Assembly: GCA_035300505.1 (NCBI GenBank)
Contig: DATGVJ010000063.1
Location: forward strand, 1 to 12,327
From: VAZQ01 sp035300505
Lineage (GTDB): Bacteria > Pseudomonadota > Alphaproteobacteria > Rhizobiales > Xanthobacteraceae
Length of the DNA: 12,327 nt
Direction: 5' to 3'
The position numbers and the translations under genes were made by a program. Below are positions 1-7,092 of this stretch, piece by piece. The notes below the pieces were generated by a model that made no database searches, was not told where the DNA came from, and saw only the letters and a list, made by a program, of their open reading frames with translations. The first letter of the stretch is position 1. Each line of letters starts with the position of its first letter.

Positions 1-363
1 GACGTTGGAGGCACGCATCATACCAGCGGTATCGATAATTCCGACTTGAACGATGATTTCGCTCAGAATGTCCGTAGTGTTGACGATGGTGTGAAAATCG
101 GTGGTGCCCGCCCTTGTTTCGATGGCCCGTCGCAGGTATAGTAGCGCCTTGTCGATCTCCCCAATGGATCGAAGTACATTTTCTTCGAACACCATCGCGA
201 AATTCTGATTACTTCGTTCAGCCTCGTGCTGGTCAGTTTGCACGTTGTCAAAATATTTGAGCGCGAGGCCGCTCCATAACATGACAATGATGACGACGCC
301 GAATATTGCAGAACTCCTCCGCTGGGAGATCAGTTTTGGAAGTTTTGCAATGTGCAGGTTCAT
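1..363 (-). CDS. Membrane sensor protein, N-terminal part (probable PDC/Cache sensor, possibly of a diguanylate cyclase); cut by window edge
   Basis: The reading frame is open from an ATG at 363 to the window edge, giving 121 residues of an incomplete protein. It begins with a short basic stretch and one membrane segment (about residues 17-35, rich in I, V, L and ending in LALKY). A helical region follows, with ENVLRSIGEIDKALLYLRR near residues 65-83, and then GIIDTAGMMRASN near 107-119. This layout, with a membrane anchor, a long helix and a 'vid..G.lrasS' strand, is that of extracytoplasmic PDC/Cache sensor domains. In related bacteria these usually sit in front of GGDEF/EAL or histidine kinase output domains, but the output domain lies outside the window, so the enzyme type is inferred. 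No convincing Shine-Dalgarno precedes the ATG. The frame stays open further upstream with GTG codons, so the start is uncertain. Confidence 0.6.
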   Translation of the reverse strand, partial: MNLHIAKLPKLISQRRSSAIFGVVIIVMLWSGLALKYFDNVQTDQHEAERSNQNFAMVFEENVLRSIGEIDKALLYLRRAIETRAGTTDFHTIVNTTDILSEIIVQVGIIDTAGMMRASNV

Positions 364-668
364 TGGTCGACACACTAATACTGATTGTGTGGGTGCCACA
401 TTGCACACTTGACTTTGCGGGCCAATTAATTAGCGGTGTAATAGTAAGAATTTTGGCTAATAACCCGCTAACACAATACTAAAATGTACCGGTCACGCTC
501 GCCGAACACATTCTGGCAGAGCGCAATATTGGGTTAATGCGTTCCGGCATGCCATCCGGGACGCGCATCGTAAGTTATCGTTAATGAAATCTACGCCGTT
601 GCCTAATGTATCATCAGGCCGATGTATCATTGGGCGACGCTTGCAATCTGATGATTGCATAAGCCGTT
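364..668. other. Intergenic region, AT-rich, probable promoter region of the leftmost gene
   Basis: This gap of about 305 bases has no convincing gene. The part from about 375 to 485 is clearly more AT-rich than its surroundings and lies upstream of the minus-strand sensor gene, so it probably holds that gene's promoter, but no clean -35/-10 pair can be picked out. The nonamer atgtatcat occurs twice in direct order, at 606-614 and 622-630, with 16-base periodicity. A small hairpin lies at 639-664, next to the stop codon of the following gene. The small open frames here have no protein-like features. Confidence 0.5.
639..664 (-). terminator. Hairpin just after the Sel1-protein gene, weak terminator candidate
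   Basis: The arms gcttgcaatc (639-648) and gattgc..aagc (653-664, with a 2-base bulge) pair around the loop tgat. The structure starts five bases past the stop codon of the minus-strand gene ending at 669, the right place for a 3' end structure. No run of U residues follows in the transcript, so intrinsic termination is doubtful. Confidence 0.25.
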
Positions 669-2180
669 TCAGCGGTTGGCCAGCAGCTCCAGCCTTCGTG
701 GCGCCTCCTGCGACCCCAACTCTTTGGCCTTCTGGTACCACTGCCTTGCCTTGGAAACGTCAGCGATCATTCCCACGGCGCCGAGCCTGGCAAGAATAAG
801 CGGGTCGTAAGTGGCTCCCAGCGCCATTGCGGCTCCTGCATCGCCTGTCTCTGCGGCGCGCTGGAAGACCATTCGGGCAGAAACCACATCGCCGACGGCC
901 ATGAATTGCTCGCCTTGGTGGACGAGAATCCGGACCTCTGCGGGTTCCATCTGGCGATAGGAAGGAGCGGGCGGTGGCGCAAGTGGCGGCGGCGCCGTTT
1001 GTTGTGCGGCTGCCGGTGGCGGTGCCGGTTGTTGTGCGGCCGCCGGTGGCTGTGCCGCCGGTAGCGGTGCTGCCGGTGGCGGCTGGACCACGACAATCGT
1101 TTCGGCGGCTGGAGGCGGTGGCGGTATCACCGTAGCCGGTGCTCGCGTCGACGGTTCGAATTTTTCCGTGGGAGCGGGCGCCCGTACGAGGTTGGGTGCT
1201 CGGGTGACCGCCGGCGCTGTTGCCGGGGACGGCATCGCCAGATCGTCCGTCTGGTCGTCAAGTGTCAGGACTGGCAATTGGACCCTGCCAGGCGACATAC
1301 GAACGGCGGGTTGTGCGTCCGCGGACGCCAGCGCCACGTCGCGTTGCGGCTCGGATGTTGGCGTCAGCATTGTTACGGCGAGGATCGCGAGAGGGGCGGC
1401 ACCCAGGCATGTGACCAGCAGCCAACGTGAACTGCGGTTGCTGTCGCGGTGTGCCCGCCGCAAGGCCGGGGCCAATAGTGATTCAGGCTCAAGGGGTTTT
1501 GGTTCGCGAATGCCTGCTTCCGCAATTGCGCCACCGTGGCGTTGGGCATGTAGTCCAAGGGAGCGCGGTTCCGCTGTCAGGCGGAGCGCCTTTCTGGGCG
1601 ACTGGTCGCGCGTGTCGACATCCTGGTTCTTCAGCCATCGCAGGCTCGCTTCCAGCCGCTCAAGATCATCCGGTTCCTGTGACGTCGCGGCGCTCGGCGT
1701 CGGACGTTCAGCGCCCGTCTGCAAGCTATGGGAGGATGGGGATGGATCGGATTTGTCTCCACCTTGCACCGCCTCTTGCCCCGCGGCGTGCCGCCCGTTG
1801 GGCTCCGATGGGAAATTGAGTTCGTCCAGGTCCAGCGGCTGGCGTCGCTGTGCCGCGGCGTCCCCTGCCATGCTATGCATGCGCATGGGGCCATCGACAG
1901 GCTCGACAACGAGACGGGGTTCTACGCGCTGCTGCTCGGCGCGCGGCTTGTTGTCTCGCATTAGAAAACGTGGCGGCGCCGCCCCAAGATCGACGACGGC
2001 CTGCGGTTCCGGAGCGGCGGATGACACCACGCGCAAGCGCTTGGGTGCATAGGCGGAAGGAGCGGCATCAGCATCCTCCACCTTTGGCTCGTTCTCTGCG
2101 TTCGGCTCTTCGTTCAACCTTCGCGAGGGGAATGCCGTAGCACCGGCCTGGTCGAAGGGCTTGCCTGAAAGGGTACTCAT
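669..2180 (-). CDS. Proline-rich single-pass membrane protein with Sel1/TPR-like C-terminus, function unknown
   Basis: A protein of 503 residues whose specific function I do not recognise. Residues 1-250 are hydrophilic and look disordered, with many charged residues. One membrane segment lies at about 253-272 (WLLVTCLGAAPLAILAVTML). After it comes a long Pro/Ala/Gln linker, about 315-410, with PPPP and PAAAQQ repeats. The last 90 residues (from EPAEVRILVHQGEQF) are helical and Sel1/TPR-like, with alanine-rich helix pairs and a typical end 'DVSKARQWYQKAKELGSQEAPRRL'. With an N-terminal cytoplasmic part the tail would be periplasmic, as in several cell-envelope proteins of this build. The ATG at 2180 is chosen over an in-frame GTG at 2186 because GGGAG lies seven bases upstream of it. 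The TAXI receptor gene lies 111 bp upstream on the same strand, so the two may be cotranscribed. Confidence 0.75.
   Translation of the reverse strand: MSTLSGKPFDQAGATAFPSRRLNEEPNAENEPKVEDADAAPSAYAPKRLRVVSSAAPEPQAVVDLGAAPPRFLMRDNKPRAEQQRVEPRLVVEPVDGPMRMHSMAGDAAAQRRQPLDLDELNFPSEPNGRHAAGQEAVQGGDKSDPSPSSHSLQTGAERPTPSAATSQEPDDLERLEASLRWLKNQDVDTRDQSPRKALRLTAEPRSLGLHAQRHGGAIAEAGIREPKPLEPESLLAPALRRAHRDSNRSSRWLLVTCLGAAPLAILAVTMLTPTSEPQRDVALASADAQPAVRMSPGRVQLPVLTLDDQTDDLAMPSPATAPAVTRAPNLVRAPAPTEKFEPSTRAPATVIPPPPPAAETIVVVQPPPAAPLPAAQPPAAAQQPAPPPAAAQQTAPPPLAPPPAPSYRQMEPAEVRILVHQGEQFMAVGDVVSARMVFQRAAETGDAGAAMALGATYDPLILARLGAVGMIADVSKARQWYQKAKELGSQEAPRRLELLANR
998..1050. repeat. Short tandem-like repeat encoding the Pro/Ala/Gln linker
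   Basis: The 20-base unit gttgtgcggcygccggtggc occurs at 1001-1020 and 1031-1050 with one difference, within a longer low-complexity GC-rich tract (about 965-1085). It encodes the PAAAQQ-type repeats of the proline-rich linker. Such tracts change length easily by slippage, so linker length may vary between strains. Confidence 0.6.
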
Positions 2181-2291
2181 ACACACGCTCCCTTATTGAT
2201 TTCGTTTCCGTCGCTCCGCGCGATCTCCTTTGTCTTCACATTTTTTGTGATTGATCGCGGCGACGGTTGCGGAAAACGATTTATATTGGAC

Positions 2292-3485
2292 TTAACGTCG
2301 GGTGGTGCGTTGGCCTTCTCGCCAGCGCAGAAATTCCCGAAACAGGTCTTCGCGCTGTTCCTGGGAAAGGTTCGCGCCAACCGTGCCGGTGTTGCGGAGG
2401 AATGTCGTAAACTCGCTGCTGGCGACCTGCTGCTGGTCCTGTACATCCAGCCGCAATTTCTTCAGCGCTTCGTCGGCGGAGTTCAGCCTGGTCCAGCCCG
2501 GAACGGTTGCGGCCAGATTGACGTCCTTCCATTTCGGGTGACGCGGCGGCTGGCGAAACTTGTCGAACTTCGTGAACAATGCATCGACGAACTTCTGCAC
2601 GCGGCGATATCGGTCAGTGTTCTTTTGCCAGTTGAACGCTGCGAGCACGGTCGGCACCGCGATAGTATCCGTCGACTTTCCTTCCGGCACCAGCGTCGGA
2701 TATTCCGTACTCTTGAATTCGCCAAGCGTGTAGAGATCTGCAAACGTCTTGGAAAAAGGAATGGGTACGAGATGAAGTCCGGCATCGGCGGGTATTTTCG
2801 CAAAGAAATCGATCGGCCTGCCGATTACGCGGATGAGCGCGGCGAGTTCACCTGACCGGACTTTCTGCAATGCGACCGGATTATCGAAAAGCGTTTGTTC
2901 GACCTGCACCCCAAGCCTCTGAAACACGATCGAGCCGGTGAGGCTCGATGCGCTGCCTGCTGGGCCGAAGTTGACCTTCTTGCCGCGCAGGTCCTCGATG
3001 CTGCCGATGTCCTTGCGTGCCAGAATGTGCACCTCCGAAACCGGCAGGCGAAGGATGTAGTGAACCCGTTGTTCCAGATTGGGCGTTTTGCGTTGGGTTC
3101 GGAAATATTCAAAAACGTCCGATTGGGTGATCGCGACGTCGACGCCACGCAGATAGAGAAGGTCATCGAGGTTTTGTGCGGCTCCGTACGTAACCATCGG
3201 GATGATCCGAAGATTGTCGCCGTCGTCGAGAACCTGTGCCAGTTCGTCCGAGAAAGTCATATTGGTGCCGGACAACAATCCGCCGGCCACGCCGATGGTC
3301 CATTGGTTCTTTTTGTTGCGAAGGGCGCCTTCGGGGCCGCCTTCTTCCAGGGATTTCGGCACTGATTGCGCGTGCGATGGTATCTGGAGGCCGATGTTGA
3401 CCAGGAAGACGAAGAGGATAAGTGCGACGATGCTTGTCAGACGCGAATTGCGATCGCAAACCAGCCCCGAATTCAGAGTACGCAT
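2292..3485 (-). CDS. TAXI-family TRAP transporter solute-binding protein (periplasmic receptor), orphan
   Basis: A periplasmic substrate-binding protein of the TAXI/NMT1-like type, 397 residues. The N-terminus has an export signal: basic residues, a hydrophobic core at about 15-33 and a likely cleavage after SHA at 39. The family core follows: QWTIGVAGGLLSGTNMTFSDELA (about 61-83), GVDVAITQSDVFEYF (about 114-128), then DLRGKKVNFGPAGSASSLTG (about 165-184), which forms the ligand-binding lobe hinge. At 397 residues it is longer than the usual ~320, owing to a C-terminal extension of charged helices. Known TAXI receptors work with a fused TRAP permease, but none is encoded next to it here, so its partner is elsewhere or it acts as a sensor. 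The ATG at 3485 is preferred to a GTG at 3491 because a G-rich ribosome-binding stretch lies eight bases upstream of the ATG but only two from the GTG. Confidence 0.85.
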   Translation of the reverse strand: MRTLNSGLVCDRNSRLTSIVALILFVFLVNIGLQIPSHAQSVPKSLEEGGPEGALRNKKNQWTIGVAGGLLSGTNMTFSDELAQVLDDGDNLRIIPMVTYGAAQNLDDLLYLRGVDVAITQSDVFEYFRTQRKTPNLEQRVHYILRLPVSEVHILARKDIGSIEDLRGKKVNFGPAGSASSLTGSIVFQRLGVQVEQTLFDNPVALQKVRSGELAALIRVIGRPIDFFAKIPADAGLHLVPIPFSKTFADLYTLGEFKSTEYPTLVPEGKSTDTIAVPTVLAAFNWQKNTDRYRRVQKFVDALFTKFDKFRQPPRHPKWKDVNLAATVPGWTRLNSADEALKKLRLDVQDQQQVASSEFTTFLRNTGTVGANLSQEQREDLFREFLRWREGQRTTRR

Positions 3486-3633
3486 AACCACTGCCCCCCA
3501 CTAAACACTTTGGCGACGGTGGCGCTGCCTTAGGTCAAAATTGTGGTGATAAGTCACACTTGTTACTTGAAAATTAAAAAAACTGATTCGGTAAGTGAAT
3601 GTTCCGATTTTTGATGGGCTGCGCGGTAATCGA

Positions 3634-3780
3634 TTACTTCTCGAAGTATGGGGCCGTTTCAAATTGGGCCATGACCGCATCAACAATTTGGGCAGGCGTT
3701 TGCCAGTAATCCGAGTGTGACGCCAGATGCGCAATTGCCAGTCGCGGATAGCCGGCAAGCTTGTTGATAGCGGTCGCTAT
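3634..3780 (-). pseudogene. Protein-like coding remnant, possible C-terminal tail of an alpha/beta-hydrolase
   Basis: A 48-codon open frame ends in TAA at 3634 and begins right after a TGA at 3781-3783, with no ATG except one near its end. Its residues read like a real protein tail: INKLAGYPRLAIAHLASHSD, then YWQTPAQIVDAVMAQFE and a final APYFEK. The pattern 'H-S-x-Y-W-x-x-P-x-x-(hydrophobic)...F' resembles the C-terminal segment of alpha/beta-hydrolases around the catalytic His, but that match is from memory and is inference. It is in a different frame from the oxidoreductase gene it touches (overlap of four bases at 3777-3780), and that gene ends normally without it. I read it as the tail of a lost gene whose body was deleted when the present neighbours were joined. 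Confidence 0.4.
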
Positions 3781-4847
3781 TCACCGCTCGCAAGCACGTC
3801 CGCCACTTCAACAGCGCGTCCCTCGCGCGCGCTGCGCGCGCCCGCACGCAGTACCGCGAGATTGCGTGTTGCCCAGAAGCCGTCGGTTTCCGGCTTGCCG
3901 CCATGGCGTATGCAATGGACGAATTCGTCCAGCTCTTCGCGGATCGTGTCGTTCTCGGTAAGGGGCACGGATCGTACTTGTTTTTCGCCGCGCTTGAGCG
4001 TGCGCAAGCCGCCAAACAGATCGTAATAGGCGCTCGCTTCTTTGCCGTAGATATTGAGCATGTAGAATTCAGACGCCGACGCATAGGAGGCGGAGAGCGT
4101 CGAAATAGCGCCGTTCTCGTGCTCGAGGATGAGGCCCGCGACGTCCGGATTGTCGCCCGGAAGAACAAGATGGGACAAAGCGCCTGACACGCGCCGCACC
4201 GGCCCCAGCAGCATTTCAAGCACATCCACGTAGTGGATGCCGATCTGCAACATGACGCCGCCCGGCATTCCGGCCGCCGTATAGCGCCAGGACGTCATGT
4301 CGAACTGTCCCAGCCGGTCGCGGCTGATATTGGCTTCGCCCTGCACGAGCTTTCCAAAACGACCCGCCAGAATTTCTGATCTGATCCAGCGGAAGTGACT
4401 TTCCCGCCTGCGCTGGTATCCGAGTGCCAGCACGACACCATGCTTCTCGCAGACGCGCGCGATGGCGTTGCCGTCCGCCACGCTGTTGGCGATCGGCTTG
4501 TCGAGAAAGACATGCTTGCCGGCTTCCGCCGCCATCTGCGTGGTTTCGAGATGAATATTGTTGGGAGTCGTGTTGATGATCGCTTCAACCGCGTCGTCCT
4601 TGAGGATTTCCTCATAGCTCGCCGCCGCCCGGCAGCCATATTTGGCCGCAAATGCGCGGCGTTTTTCTTCCCCGCGCGTGTAGCATGAGACGATCTCGAT
4701 CAGGCCCGAGCGCTTGGCGGCGTCGGCGAGCACGTCGGACCACCAACCGATGCCGAGCGACGCGACACGCAGCGGCTTTGTCGCGGTCTTTGCGGCAGCA
4801 GGAGATGCTGCGGCAGCCAGCTCTTGTGTCTTTAGAGCCTCATTCAT
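3777..4847 (-). CDS. Gfo/Idh/MocA family NAD(P)-dependent oxidoreductase
   Basis: A 356-residue dehydrogenase of the Gfo/Idh/MocA family, which oxidises or reduces sugars, polyols and sugar acids using NAD(P). The Rossmann fold starts after a 25-residue Ala/Lys/Thr-rich extension: LRVASLGIGWWSDVLADA, with the dinucleotide loop GIG at 32-34. The third loop glycine of the classical GxGxxG is not present. The family lysine motif is DKP at 116-118. The C-terminal domain has GGVMLQIGIHYVDVLEMLLG at about 196-215, with the conserved His at 205. The length is normal for the family. The start at 4847 is fixed by an ATGA overlap with the stop codon of the upstream tctA-like gene, so the two are translationally coupled and presumably share a pathway. 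The substrate is not predictable. Confidence 0.9.
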   Translation of the reverse strand: MNEALKTQELAAAASPAAAKTATKPLRVASLGIGWWSDVLADAAKRSGLIEIVSCYTRGEEKRRAFAAKYGCRAAASYEEILKDDAVEAIINTTPNNIHLETTQMAAEAGKHVFLDKPIANSVADGNAIARVCEKHGVVLALGYQRRRESHFRWIRSEILAGRFGKLVQGEANISRDRLGQFDMTSWRYTAAGMPGGVMLQIGIHYVDVLEMLLGPVRRVSGALSHLVLPGDNPDVAGLILEHENGAISTLSASYASASEFYMLNIYGKEASAYYDLFGGLRTLKRGEKQVRSVPLTENDTIREELDEFVHCIRHGGKPETDGFWATRNLAVLRAGARSAREGRAVEVADVLASGE

Positions 4848-6355
4848 GCGCCCTCTGCTTCGTCTGCGAGTGATTTGCGGTAGCCAAATATCCACGCTGA
4901 CGCCTGGATCGTCAGGAGCAGGCCCAGCACCGACCCCAGCACAATGATGGCTGAACGATCAACGAAGGTGGCGTAGTCGCCGCCCGACATCGTCAGCGAG
5001 AGGCGGAAGCTTCCTTCGAGGCGATCCCCCAGCACAAGAGCGAGCAGGAGCGGGGCCATTTCATATGCGAACTTGCGCAGCACATAGCCGACGCAGCCCG
5101 AAATCATCATGATCCAGATGTCGGTGACGGAAGAATTGACGCTGTAGACGCCGATGATCGAGATGATCACGATGATCGGCACCAGCCAGTTGTACGGAAT
5201 GCGCAGCAAGTTCACGAACAGCCCCACCAGGGGCAGGTTCAGTACGAGCAGGATAACGTTGCCGATATACATGCTGGCGACGAGACCCCAGAATACTTCC
5301 GGGCGGGTGGTCATTAGCAGCGGGCCCGGCTGCACGCCGTGAATGGTAAGTGCCGACAGCAGGATCGCGGTTGCGGGGATCGAGGGAATTCCGAGTGCCA
5401 GCAGTGGGATCATGGCAGTGCCGGTGACTGCATTGTTGGCGGTTTCCGGTCCGGCAACGCCCGCAATGGCGCCTTTGCCGAACTCTTCTGGATTCTTAGA
5501 GAAGCGTTTCTCCACCGCATAGGACACGAAGGTCGAGACCACGTGGCTGACGCCCGGAATAATTCCAAAGATGAACCCGATGATCGAGCCACGGGCGATG
5601 GCGGGCGAGGAGTCGCGGATATCCTTCCACCGTGGCACCAGATCCTTGAGTTTCGGCGTGATGGCCTTGATGGTCTGGGAGTTCTCCAGATTCAGCAGGA
5701 TTTCAGAAAGCCCGAACAGCCCGATCGCGAGTGCCGCAAACGACAATCCGCCCGACAGGTTCGGATTGCCGAAGGTGAAACGCGGCACCGCCGTGATGTT
5801 GTCGAGGCCGATGGTGCCCACCAGTAACCCGAGCGTAATCATGGTCGCGGTTTTGATCCGGGAGCCCGGCGACACGACCGCGATGACGCCAAGCGATAGC
5901 AGGATCAGCACCACTTCGACCGAGGGGCCGATGGCGATCATCAACTTGGCCAGCGGTGGCGCAATGAACATGAGGCCCAGCAGCGAAAAACTACCGCCGA
6001 TGAAGCTTCCGACCGCGGCGATCATGAGGGCAGGGCCGGCGCGCCCCTGCTTGGCCATTTCGTAGCCGTCGATGCAGGTCACGACCGAGGCGGCTTCCCC
6101 CGGAATGCGTACCAGGATCGACGTGGTCGATCCCCCGTACATGGCGCCGTAGAAGATGCCGGTCAGCATGATAATGCCGATGGTGGGATCGAGCCCAAAG
6201 GTCAGCGGCAGGAGCAGGGTCATGCCGGCAAGCGGCCCGAGACCCGGCAATACGCCGACGATCGTGCCCCACAGGCAACCGATGAAGCAGTAAAGCAGTC
6301 CTTTCCAGGAGAGCGCGACCGCAAATCCATTTATGAGCTGATGAAAACTCTCCAT
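4844..6355 (-). CDS. tctA: Tripartite tricarboxylate transporter permease, TctA family
   Basis: The large membrane subunit (503 residues, about 12 membrane segments) of a secondary tripartite tricarboxylate transporter, which carries a carboxylate across the inner membrane with cation co-transport, fed by a periplasmic receptor. Family signatures are GVLPGLGPLAGMTLLLPLT (about 34-52) and the conserved YGGSTTSILVRIPGE with CIDGYEMAKQGRAGPAL (about 73-110). A second internal repeat carries FGIIPGVSHVVSTF and LALGIPSIPATAILLSAL. Length is typical of TctA. The start at 6355 sits one base after the TGA of the tctB-like gene. It has no good ribosome-binding site of its own, which points to translational coupling. 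An in-frame extension further upstream overlaps tctB and is not protein-like. The stop overlaps the start of the oxidoreductase gene. Confidence 0.95.
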   Translation of the reverse strand: MESFHQLINGFAVALSWKGLLYCFIGCLWGTIVGVLPGLGPLAGMTLLLPLTFGLDPTIGIIMLTGIFYGAMYGGSTTSILVRIPGEAASVVTCIDGYEMAKQGRAGPALMIAAVGSFIGGSFSLLGLMFIAPPLAKLMIAIGPSVEVVLILLSLGVIAVVSPGSRIKTATMITLGLLVGTIGLDNITAVPRFTFGNPNLSGGLSFAALAIGLFGLSEILLNLENSQTIKAITPKLKDLVPRWKDIRDSSPAIARGSIIGFIFGIIPGVSHVVSTFVSYAVEKRFSKNPEEFGKGAIAGVAGPETANNAVTGTAMIPLLALGIPSIPATAILLSALTIHGVQPGPLLMTTRPEVFWGLVASMYIGNVILLVLNLPLVGLFVNLLRIPYNWLVPIIVIISIIGVYSVNSSVTDIWIMMISGCVGYVLRKFAYEMAPLLLALVLGDRLEGSFRLSLTMSGGDYATFVDRSAIIVLGSVLGLLLTIQASAWIFGYRKSLADEAEGA

Positions 6356-6356
6356 G

Positions 6357-6851
6357 TCAGAACGGACCGACGGGAAGCTGAAGCCCCAACAGCACCTCGA
6401 ACATGATCCAACATGTCGCCACGAACGCCGCGGCCGCCACGATGGCGAGCAGCAGCGGAACGCGCCCAACGATGACCAGGATCGCGACCGCAAACAGGCC
6501 GAGCGCGAGGAGAGCGCCGAGAGCTGAGAATACCAGCGGAACGGCCAATGAAGCGGCCATCACGATGAGGACGTCACGGTGAAAGAGTGCGACCTTTTCA
6601 CCCCCGGCTGGCGCACGCCAATGTTCGACACCGATGATGATCGCGAGCGCCGTCACGACAATGGCCAGCACGAGCGGGAAGAATCCCGGTCCCGGCAAGC
6701 CGACGTGACCAAGATCGAGCAGTGACGCTTGCCAGGCGAACAGGGCGCCGACCGCGGCCAGGATCGCAGCAACGCAAATCCCGCCGCCCCGCGCACCAAC
6801 AACAAGTGGCAAGCGGCCCGCCCGCCCGGGTTCATTTGAACTTTCGCTCAT
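6357..6851 (-). CDS. tctB: Tripartite tricarboxylate transporter small membrane subunit, TctB family
   Basis: The small, poorly conserved membrane subunit of the tripartite tricarboxylate transporter (164 residues). After a short hydrophilic start come four hydrophobic segments, at about 24-43, 51-73, 92-120 and 124-155. Between the first and second is the family-typical GLPGPGFFPLVLAIV, which places it in TctB. AAGGA lies four bases upstream of the ATG at 6851. It is followed after one base by tctA, forming the membrane part of one transporter. Its matching receptor gene lies 241 bp upstream, beyond a hairpin and a repeat. Confidence 0.93.
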   Translation of the reverse strand: MSESSNEPGRAGRLPLVVGARGGGICVAAILAAVGALFAWQASLLDLGHVGLPGPGFFPLVLAIVVTALAIIIGVEHWRAPAGGEKVALFHRDVLIVMAASLAVPLVFSALGALLALGLFAVAILVIVGRVPLLLAIVAAAAFVATCWIMFEVLLGLQLPVGPF

Positions 6852-6897
6852 TGGGTCCTTGGTGGGTTACGATTGATCGCAGGATCTTAGCACGAGT

Positions 6898-6937
6898 TTA
6901 GGCCACCAGCGCGTCGTGAGACGCGCTGGTGGCCTAA
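6898..6937. terminator. 18-bp perfect hairpin between receptor and permease genes
   Basis: The arms ttaggccaccagcgcgtc (6898-6915) and its exact reverse complement (6920-6937) enclose a four-base loop, gtga. No mismatch is present. The structure lies in the transcribed gap between the tctC-like gene and tctB. It has no clear U-run, so it may act as an mRNA stabiliser or partial terminator rather than a full one. Such structures between receptor and permease genes are known to raise receptor expression over permease expression, as in maltose-type operons. Confidence 0.6.
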
Positions 6938-7085
6938 GAACAATAACTGGATCAGGCGGCCTTTGTTTGGGGTTCCGCCTTTACGGCGGCTTCGCCGCGG
7001 GCGGCTCTTTCTTTCTTGCTCGCGATTTAAGGCCGCGTAAACGCGGAACTCCAAACGATCGCCGATACGTAGTGGCCTAAGAACA
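6929..7085. repeat. Palindromic intergenic repeat bracketed by 14-bp direct repeats
   Basis: The 14-mer gtggcctaagaaca occurs at 6929-6942 and again at 7072-7085. Between them lies a long imperfect palindrome: gtttggggttccgc... (6965-6990) against ...gcggaactccaaac (7032-7056). Each arm contains its own small hairpin (ccgcc-tttac-ggcgg at the left, ccgcg-taaa-cgcgg at the right). The ttccgc/gcggaactccaaac pattern is of the kind repeated between genes in Bradyrhizobium-type genomes (recalled, not searched). The second direct repeat ends seven bases beyond the tctC-like stop codon. The direct repeats could be a target duplication from insertion of the palindrome. Confidence 0.6.
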
Positions 7086-7092
7086 CCGCCCT

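Noticed and set aside
1168..2052. 294-codon open frame on the plus strand
   Set aside because: Antisense to the Sel1-type membrane protein gene. Its product is Arg/Ser/Gly-rich with no recognisable domain.
2196..2855. 219-codon open frame on the plus strand
   Set aside because: Mostly antisense to the TAXI receptor gene, which has a signal peptide and family motifs. No domain is visible in this frame.
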